In this document: positions 6,602-10,530 of the stretch, piece after piece | Layout: each line of letters begins with the position of its first letter | How positions within the stretch are numbered: the stretch's first letter is position 1 | Assembly (NCBI GenBank): GCA_027039165.1 | Contig: JALWEZ010000143.1 | Coordinates: 1 to 10,530 of the forward strand | Direction of reading: 5' to 3' | Origin: Candidatus Moraniibacteriota bacterium | GTDB taxonomy: Bacteria > Patescibacteriota > Minisyncoccia > Moranbacterales > GCA-2747515 | Length of the DNA: 10,530 bases | Made by a program: the position numbers and the translations under genes | The notes under the pieces: model-generated | What the model saw: only the letters and a program-made list of their open reading frames with translations | Told to the model about the DNA's origin: nothing | Databases searched by the model: none

Positions 6602-8279
6602 AAATTTCTCCATGTTTTTTAGCTTTATAAATTCTAGTTTCCCATGGTTTTAAATATAAAATATCCAAAACATCGTATTTTACAATATAATTTGAAAAAA
6701 TAAGTTTTGCTTTATTGTTTTGGATTTTTTCTGGCGCTATTATATTATTATCTTGCGAAGCAAAATTAAACACAATCACATATTCTTCATTGTCTAATTT
6801 TCTACTAAAAGCATAAACCGTCCAATTATCCGGACAAAGTGGTAAAAAGTCGCCATAAATTAAAGTCCGTGTTTTTTTTCTAAGCTTTATAAGATTTTTT
6901 GTATAATTCAATATAGAATCAGGATTATTCTGTTGTTTTTTAATGTTTATTTCTATATAGTTTGAATTAACTTTAATCCAAGGCTTATTCCAAGAAAAAC
7001 CTGCGAATTTTTTATCTGACCATTGCATGGGAGTTCTTGCATTGTCTCTATTCCAAAAAGATAAATCAACCAAAACTTTTTGCGAACTTTCTCCTCTACT
7101 TACTCTATCTTTATAAATCCCTTTCATTTTTATGTCAGTTAATTCATCTACTCCACTTAATTTCATATTAGTCATCCCAATTTCTTCGCCTTGCAGAAAA
7201 AATGGAGTACCAGGTGCAGTTAACAAAAATGTCATTATACATTTTGCAGATTTATCGTGAAATTGTTCACTGTCTCCAAAAACTGAGACACTACGCGGAC
7301 TATCGTGATTACTAAATGTAAGCGTATTCCATGCCATATCTTTAAATGCCTCTGCGTATAATCTAACTTGTTTTTTTACCTCAGTCCAGTTACCTCTAGC
7401 ATCCATTATAGGATATTCATAAATTAAATCAATTTCATTTCTATCATAAGCTACGTAATCAAGACTGCTTTCGGGAGTTAAAAAATACATTTCTCCAAAA
7501 GCAACTGCATCGTAAGGCACAAGAAGTTTTTTAAATTCTTTTAAAAGTTTATGTATTCCTGGATTATTTGCATACAAATGTTCTCCATGAATATATTTTC
7601 TATTGTCCCACCGATTTTTCTTTGGTGCATCTGGAAACCCTTCAGCTTTAAATAAAAAATTTCCCATATCCATCCTAAATCCATTCACTCCCATATCAAG
7701 CCATTTTTTAATAGACGAAAATATCTCTTTTTTTACTTCTTTACTTCGCCAATTTAAATCTGGCTGATATTTAGAAAATGAATGCAAATAATATTGTTTT
7801 CTAGACTCCACCCAAGTCCAAGCGGAACCTCCACAATCAGCAGCCCAATTATTTGGCTCTTTACCCTCTTTCGCGTCACGCCAAATATAATAGTCGCTTT
7901 TTGGATTATTTTTGCTTTTAGCGGATTCCATAAACCACGGATGCTTATTTGAAGTATGATTTATGACTAAATCCATCATTATTTTTATATCATTTATTTT
8001 GCAAATTTTAATTAACTCTTTAAAATCATGCATACTACCAATAATTGGATTTATAGAATTATAATCAGACACATCATAACCGTTATCTTTCATAGGTGAA
8101 GAATAAATTGGACAAATCCAAATAGCTCCTATTCCTAAATCATTAAGATATGGTATTTTTTTTATAATTCCATTTATATCACCTTTACCGTTTCCAGTAG
8201 TGTCTAAAAAACTAAGTGGATAAATTTGATAAAAAACTCTTTCTTTCCACCAAGATTTTTTGTGTTTTGAGCTTTGCAT
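6600..8279 (-). CDS. GH13 alpha-glucosidase (oligo-1,6-glucosidase / alpha-glucosidase type)
   Basis: Hydrolyses terminal glucose from short alpha-glucans or isomalto-oligosaccharides in the cytosol; no signal peptide. GH13 conserved regions in order: VINHTS (105-110), QPDLNW (172-177), GFRMDMGNF with nucleophile Asp204, AFGEMY with acid/base Glu263, and FSNHDSPR with Asp326. FLQGEEIGMTN (361-371) and DNARTPMQW are hallmarks of the oligo-1,6-glucosidase-related subfamilies. At 559 aa it is full length with a C-terminal beta domain. The residue after the nucleophile, usually Val (alpha-1,6) or Thr (alpha-1,4) in this group, is Met205, so linkage preference is uncertain. No Shine-Dalgarno site precedes ATG 8279. 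It is convergent with the GT4 gene and follows efp, which has its own terminator. It probably degrades glucan made or trimmed by the plus-strand pair. Confidence 0.92.
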   Translation of the reverse strand: MQSSKHKKSWWKERVFYQIYPLSFLDTTGNGKGDINGIIKKIPYLNDLGIGAIWICPIYSSPMKDNGYDVSDYNSINPIIGSMHDFKELIKICKINDIKIMMDLVINHTSNKHPWFMESAKSKNNPKSDYYIWRDAKEGKEPNNWAADCGGSAWTWVESRKQYYLHSFSKYQPDLNWRSKEVKKEIFSSIKKWLDMGVNGFRMDMGNFLFKAEGFPDAPKKNRWDNRKYIHGEHLYANNPGIHKLLKEFKKLLVPYDAVAFGEMYFLTPESSLDYVAYDRNEIDLIYEYPIMDARGNWTEVKKQVRLYAEAFKDMAWNTLTFSNHDSPRSVSVFGDSEQFHDKSAKCIMTFLLTAPGTPFFLQGEEIGMTNMKLSGVDELTDIKMKGIYKDRVSRGESSQKVLVDLSFWNRDNARTPMQWSDKKFAGFSWNKPWIKVNSNYIEINIKKQQNNPDSILNYTKNLIKLRKKTRTLIYGDFLPLCPDNWTVYAFSRKLDNEEYVIVFNFASQDNNIIAPEKIQNNKAKLIFSNYIVKYDVLDILYLKPWETRIYKAKKHGEI

Positions 8280-8297
8280 AATTTTATTTTTATATTA

Positions 8298-8328
8298 TCT
8301 AGTATCTATATTGTACTAGAAAAATCAA
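8298..8328 (-). promoter_or_regulatory. Candidate promoter and operator-like dyad for the GH13 gene
   Basis: On the minus strand, TTGATT (8328-8323) and GATACT (8306-8301) are 16 nt apart, about 22 nt before the ATG. An inverted repeat, TCTAGTA (8298-8304) / TACTAGA (8314-8320), with 9-nt spacing overlaps the -10 and spacer, a position where a repressor would act. Because sugar-hydrolase genes are often repressor-controlled, this is reasonable, but it is motif-level evidence only. Confidence 0.4.
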
Positions 8329-8329
8329 C

Positions 8330-8358
8330 AAAAAAACAGTTAGCTTTCACTAACTGTT
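8330..8358 (-). terminator. Intrinsic terminator of efp
   Basis: Stem AACAGTTAG (8335-8343) / CTAACTGTT (8350-8358), 9 bp with a 6-nt loop. On the minus strand it continues as TTTTTGTTG. It begins 10 nt beyond the efp TAA, has classical geometry, and separates efp from the GH13 gene. Confidence 0.85.
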
Positions 8359-8368
8359 ATTTTGAAAT

Positions 8369-8926
8369 TTAACTTTCTCTCGATACATATTCTGAACGTT
8401 CTGTATTTACTATTATTTTATCGCCTTTATTTATAAAAAGTGGTGTAGTAATTTGTAATCCAGTCTCTGTAGTAACTAACTTATCTCCTCCTGATTGAGT
8501 GTCACCTTTTATTCCTGGGGGAGCTTCTACTACCTCTAATGTTATTTTTACTGGTAATTCAATATTTATAGGATTACCATTAAAATTAAGTAATGTAACT
8601 TTTAATCCTTCTGTTAGAAAATTCTTTGCATTTCCCAGAGTCTCTTTTGAAATTGTAACTTGATCATATGTTTCATTATCCATAAAATAATAATCATCTC
8701 CATCTGCGTACAAAAATTGAGCATCTACTTTTGATATATCCGCTTCATCAACTTTATCAGAGCCATGAAATATCTTTTCTTGCACTGCTCCAGTTTTCAA
8801 ATTTCTAAGTTTAGTCCTCAAAACCGCTCCTGCTCGACCAGTTTTTGAATGTTCGTGATAAATAATAATAAAAGGAGTTCCATCTAATACAATTTTTTTT
8901 CCAGTTTTTAGTTCATTAAAATTCAT
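8369..8926 (-). CDS. efp: Elongation factor P, Arg-tipped
   Basis: EF-P binds between the ribosomal P and E sites and relieves stalling at proline runs. At 185 aa it has the normal three-domain length. Domain I loop: HSKTGRAGAVLRTKLRNLKTG (split here as HSKTGRAGAV and LRTKLRNLKTG, residues 26-46). Domain III ends TGLQITTPLFINKGDK...SEYVSRES, close to the family. The loop tip, Lys34 in the E. coli KPGKG loop, aligns with Arg31, and the preceding Pro is Thr29. Arg at the tip is known from the EarP (rhamnosylated) group; no modification gene is in the window. No Shine-Dalgarno site precedes the ATG. It lies downstream of the rpsR hairpin and has its own terminator. It may use a weak promoter within the 3' end of rpsR or read-through. 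Confidence 0.95.
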   Translation of the reverse strand: MNFNELKTGKKIVLDGTPFIIIYHEHSKTGRAGAVLRTKLRNLKTGAVQEKIFHGSDKVDEADISKVDAQFLYADGDDYYFMDNETYDQVTISKETLGNAKNFLTEGLKVTLLNFNGNPINIELPVKITLEVVEAPPGIKGDTQSGGDKLVTTETGLQITTPLFINKGDKIIVNTERSEYVSRES

Positions 8927-8940
8927 AATTCTAAAAGTTA

Positions 8941-8971
8941 AAATAGAATACGAACTTTTCGTATTCTATTT
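8941..8971 (-). terminator. Hairpin ending the rpsF-ssb-rpsR operon
   Basis: Perfect 14-bp arms AAATAGAATACGAA (8941-8954) / TTCGTATTCTATTT (8958-8971) with a 3-nt loop, starting 4 nt beyond the rpsR stop. On the minus strand it is followed by TAACTTTTAG, a broken T tract. Probably a terminator or RNA 3'-end stabiliser between rpsR and efp; partial read-through into efp is likely because the T run is poor. Confidence 0.7.
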
Positions 8972-8975
8972 ATGA

Positions 8976-9182
8976 TTATTTTACAGTAAAAGGTAAAAGC
9001 GCCATATGTCTAGCTCTTTTAATAGATCTTGCAATTTGTCTTTGAGAATATGCATCAACATTATATCTATTTGGTGGATATATTTTTGATTGTGAATTCA
9101 AAAATCTTTTTAAAAAAGAAAAATCTTTATAATCAAGTGTGTTGTATGTATTATCTCCTATACGAATTTTTCGCTTTGCCAT
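8976..9182 (-). CDS. rpsR: 30S ribosomal protein S18 (bS18)
   Basis: Small-subunit protein that pairs with S6 on the platform near 16S helix 22. LDYKDFSFLKRFLNSQSKI (17-35) and QRQIARSIKRARHMALLPF (48-66) match the S18 core, including the IDYKD-type motif and the closing K-R-A-R-x-x-A-L-L-P-F/Y motif. At 68 aa it is at the short end of the family (about 70-80). It is the last gene of rpsF-ssb-rpsR, 21 nt after ssb, with no Shine-Dalgarno sequence upstream of ATG 9182. Confidence 0.95.
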   Translation of the reverse strand: MAKRKIRIGDNTYNTLDYKDFSFLKRFLNSQSKIYPPNRYNVDAYSQRQIARSIKRARHMALLPFTVK

Positions 9183-9203
9183 ATTTTTTATATAAATTAT
9201 TAA

Positions 9204-9710
9204 TTAAAACGGTACATCTTCTATATTAACTTCCTGATTAGAGGATGAATTTATTGTAGAATTTTCAGGTTGTTTTTGTGTTTCTTGTTGGTATACTTGC
9301 TGTTGTGCATTTGTATTTTGTTGATTTGAGTTTGTCTGTACAGTAGAATAATCATTATTGTAATTTGCATTAGAGTTATTTGGCTTTGCTCCAAACTCAA
9401 AATTTTCAAGAATTATTTCAGTTCTATACATTTTTTTTCCAGTTTCTTGATCATCCCAGCTTCTAGTTTCAAGTCTCCCCTCAACGTAAAGCTCTTGTCC
9501 TTTTATAACGTACTGACCTATTACTTCACCACGTCTCCCCCATGCTACAACATTGTGAAATTCAGTTTTTTCTTGTGGTTGTCCATTTTGATCTTTCCAT
9601 GTTGTACTAGTAGCCACTGAAAAATTTGTTACTGTTTGCCCATTCGGTGTAGTTCGCACTTCAGGATCTCTTGTTAGTCTACCAACTATCATTACTTTGT
9701 TAACATTCAT
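9204..9710 (-). CDS. ssb: Single-stranded DNA-binding protein
   Basis: Binds ssDNA in replication, recombination and repair, and recruits partners through its C-terminal tip. The OB fold covers residues 1-108 (NKVMIVGRLTRDPEVR at 4-19, FHNVVAWGRRGEVI at 51-64, YVEGRLETRSW at 75-85). Residues about 109-160 form a disordered Asn/Gln/Ser linker, and the end NIEDVPF is the acidic partner-binding tip (consensus D-D-I/L-P-F, with Val here). At 168 aa it is typical. It is the middle gene between rpsF (9-nt gap) and rpsR (21-nt gap), the conserved bacterial order. No Shine-Dalgarno site is visible before ATG 9710. Confidence 0.96.
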   Translation of the reverse strand: MNVNKVMIVGRLTRDPEVRTTPNGQTVTNFSVATSTTWKDQNGQPQEKTEFHNVVAWGRRGEVIGQYVIKGQELYVEGRLETRSWDDQETGKKMYRTEIILENFEFGAKPNNSNANYNNDYSTVQTNSNQQNTNAQQQVYQQETQKQPENSTINSSSNQEVNIEDVPF

Positions 9711-9719
9711 AGTATGAAA

Positions 9720-10163
9720 TTAAATTTTTAGAACTTTTTCTAACTTTCCATCAATTTTTTCACCTTTTTCTTTCAAAGTTTTTTTATTTTCTTTAGAATT
9801 TTGCTCTATAGATGTCTTAAACTCAGCAAGTGACGGTAAATCTTTTGCATTTACTATGATGTATCTCAACAAATCTTTATGTAAATTTAATTGTCTAGTG
9901 ATTTCTTTTATAACATCCTCTGTTAATTCATCGTAAGTTATTGACTTTTCTCTTTCATCTTTGTTTCCAAGAGTAAATCTCTGTACAACATATGTTCCAT
10001 GCCAACAATGTTTAATTTCATAAGCTAATTTCTGACTAAATTCAAAAGAATCATTAGTAAGCTTTGCTCCAGCTTTTGTTATTATAGCATTTATTTCCTC
10101 CTTGATTTTTGGGAGTTCTTCTTTTTTTGTATCTGCTATTAGATACATTAACTCATATTCCAT
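9720..10163 (-). CDS. rpsF: 30S ribosomal protein S6 (bS6)
   Basis: Platform protein that forms a heterodimer with S18. YELMYLIADT at the N-terminus, KLAYEIKHCWHGTYVVQRF (45-63) and LNLHKDLLRYIIV (92-104) match the S6 ferredoxin-like core. Residues about 110-147 are a charged Lys/Glu-rich extension; the protein is 147 aa against about 95-135 in most bacteria. First gene of rpsF-ssb-rpsR. ATG 10163 has no Shine-Dalgarno sequence. A promoter, a structured leader and a terminator-like hairpin precede it, implying control by conditional termination. In other bacteria the S6:S18 complex regulates this operon through its leader; whether that applies here is inference. Confidence 0.95.
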   Translation of the reverse strand: MEYELMYLIADTKKEELPKIKEEINAIITKAGAKLTNDSFEFSQKLAYEIKHCWHGTYVVQRFTLGNKDEREKSITYDELTEDVIKEITRQLNLHKDLLRYIIVNAKDLPSLAEFKTSIEQNSKENKKTLKEKGEKIDGKLEKVLKI

Positions 10164-10182
10164 GATATTAATTTAATTATTT

Positions 10183-10232
10183 AAAAAACCATTTTACAAA
10201 AATAAAGCCAAAGCTCCAAATTAGTAAAATGG
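10183..10232 (-). terminator. Terminator-like hairpin in the rpsF leader (attenuator)
   Basis: On the minus strand, CCATTTTAC (10232-10224) pairs perfectly with GTAAAATGG (10197-10189), followed at once by TTTTTT (10188-10183). The 26-nt loop contains a small internal AGC-TTTG-GCT stem. It lies only 20 nt before the rpsF ATG and after a strong promoter, so it would end transcripts after about 105 nt unless prevented. That is the arrangement of an attenuated operon or of a small RNA gene. Confidence 0.65.
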
Positions 10233-10291
10233 ACTATCTGTACCATATCCTAAAAACCAATAGGCGCAGTACACTGGACTTTATGATTGTA
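10189..10291 (-). ncRNA. Structured rpsF leader RNA (or about 105-nt small RNA), unknown class
   Basis: RNA from the predicted start near 10290 to the hairpin at 10189. Visible elements: AGTCCA occurs twice (10280-10275 and 10235-10230 on the minus strand); CCTA / TAGG can form a hairpin (10264-10261 with 10252-10249); GGATAT can pair with ATAGTCC around a 7-nt loop with one bulged G. The last two share GG bases, so alternative folds are possible. I do not see the CCG-containing bulge expected of the described S6:S18 leader, nor any known riboswitch core. Function as leader regulator is inferred from position between promoter and terminator. Confidence 0.45.
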
Positions 10292-10296
10292 TTTAA

Positions 10297-10325
10297 ATAA
10301 TATATCAAAAAAAAAGTTTTGTCAA
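10297..10325 (-). promoter_or_regulatory. Near-consensus sigma70 promoter for rpsF operon/leader RNA
   Basis: On the minus strand, TTGACA (10325-10320, perfect) and TATTAT (10302-10297, one mismatch) are separated by exactly 17 nt. This is the best promoter match in the window and fits the high expression expected of a ribosomal operon. Transcription should start near 10290. The -35 hexamer contains the TGA that ends the partial reading frame to the right. Confidence 0.75.
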
Positions 10326-10530
10326 TGATAATTTACTGATATAAGGTAATAGGTCAATACATAATGTGATTTTTTGTGGAAAATATTTTGGGTTTGTTTG
10401 GAGGAATTTAAAAATGGTTTTATGAAATCGTCTAGGATGAGGCACGGGAAATTGACGATTTTTTGTGCGTTGAGTACGCCACATTTTGCAAGTTTTTCTT
10501 TGGGACTTAAGCCATCCATGCCGATGCCTG
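10322..10530 (-). CDS. Unidentified partial reading frame at right edge
   Basis: Open on the minus strand from the edge (…GIGMDGLSPKEKLAKCG…) to TGA at 10324-10322, at least 68 codons. I do not recognise it. The N-terminal part (LSPKEKLAKCGVLNAQKI, then CLILDDFIKPFLNSS) reads like a globular protein; the last 20 residues are less convincing. Codons ending in C are much commoner than in the other genes, and the DNA from about 10400 is more GC-rich. Its stop overlaps the -35 box of the rpsF promoter. If UGA means glycine here, the frame would run on through the promoter to a TAG at 10252-10250, which is unlikely, so this frame bears on the genetic-code question. It could be a gene 3' end, a decayed or transferred gene, or not coding. 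Confidence 0.3.
   Translation of the reverse strand, partial: GIGMDGLSPKEKLAKCGVLNAQKIVNFPCLILDDFIKPFLNSSKQTQNIFHKKSHYVLTYYLISVNYH

Noticed and set aside
9029..9229. 66-codon plus-strand frame across rpsR
   Set aside because: Antisense to rpsR with junk-like Phe/Tyr/Leu composition.
10183..10291. Known S6:S18 leader or a known riboswitch
   Set aside because: The CCG bulge motif and known riboswitch cores are not visible; kept only as an unclassified leader.
10399..10530. Plus-strand gene start: GGAGG 9 nt before ATG 10414
   Set aside because: The frame has four TGA within about 20 codons; even with TGA as Gly the product is low complexity and then unlike a protein. The opposite strand reads better.
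1..10530. CRISPR array, tRNA or rRNA genes, insertion sequences
   Set aside because: No regularly spaced repeats, no cloverleaf with a T-arm GTTCRA motif, no transposase frame or terminal repeats were found on either strand by eye.

Overview
The window is AT-rich (about 30% GC by eye), compact and typically bacterial. Short non-coding gaps hold hairpins and sigma70-like promoters. Gene content is mixed: cell wall/lysine synthesis (dapF), the rpsF-ssb-rpsR operon, elongation factor P, and an alpha-glucan block (glycogen-synthase-like glycosyltransferase, GH57 amylase, GH13 alpha-glucosidase). The most telling clue to the organism is one TGA inside the GH57 gene. It falls exactly where the family expects glycine, and the same frame then continues through the second catalytic motif to a TAG. 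Together with low GC, no TGA terminator on any recognised gene, and short or divergent core proteins, this suggests a Patescibacteria/CPR organism. It may belong to the Absconditabacteria (SR1) or Gracilibacteria, which read UGA as glycine (code 25). The case is not closed: only one in-frame UGA is seen against well over a hundred GGN glycine codons, so a point nonsense mutation remains possible.

Layout, left to right. 1-653 (-): 5' two thirds of dapF, running off the left edge, with a promoter and a repeated TGTCACTT/AAGTGACA operator-like element upstream. 746-771: strong hairpin behind the next gene. 785-2431 (-): 548-residue protein with ATP-grasp-like end regions around a coiled coil. 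2432-2831: 400-bp divergent spacer with a hairpin inside a candidate promoter, an AT palindrome, a possible small transcript, and two adjacent DnaA-box-like 9-mers. 2832-4046 and 4057-5343 (+): glycogen-synthase-like GT and GH57, a two-gene operon. 5474-6577 (+): GT4 glycosyltransferase with its own promoter and terminator. 6600-8279 (-): GH13 alpha-glucosidase, convergent with it. 8369-8926 (-): efp. 8976-10163 (-): rpsR, ssb and rpsF, transcribed as rpsF-ssb-rpsR. 10183-10325 (-): near-consensus promoter, about 105-nt leader and terminator-like hairpin ahead of rpsF. 10322-10530: unidentified partial reading frame of different composition.

The glucan genes form a plausible cytosolic module: a GT-B enzyme builds alpha-1,4-glucan, GH57 trims or rearranges it, and GH13 releases glucose from short oligomers. 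None has a visible signal peptide. The S6 operon appears to be controlled by conditional termination in its leader. The points most worth checking are the recoded UGA, the rpsF leader RNA, the dapF operator array, the Arg-tipped EF-P and the unassigned ATP-grasp-like protein.
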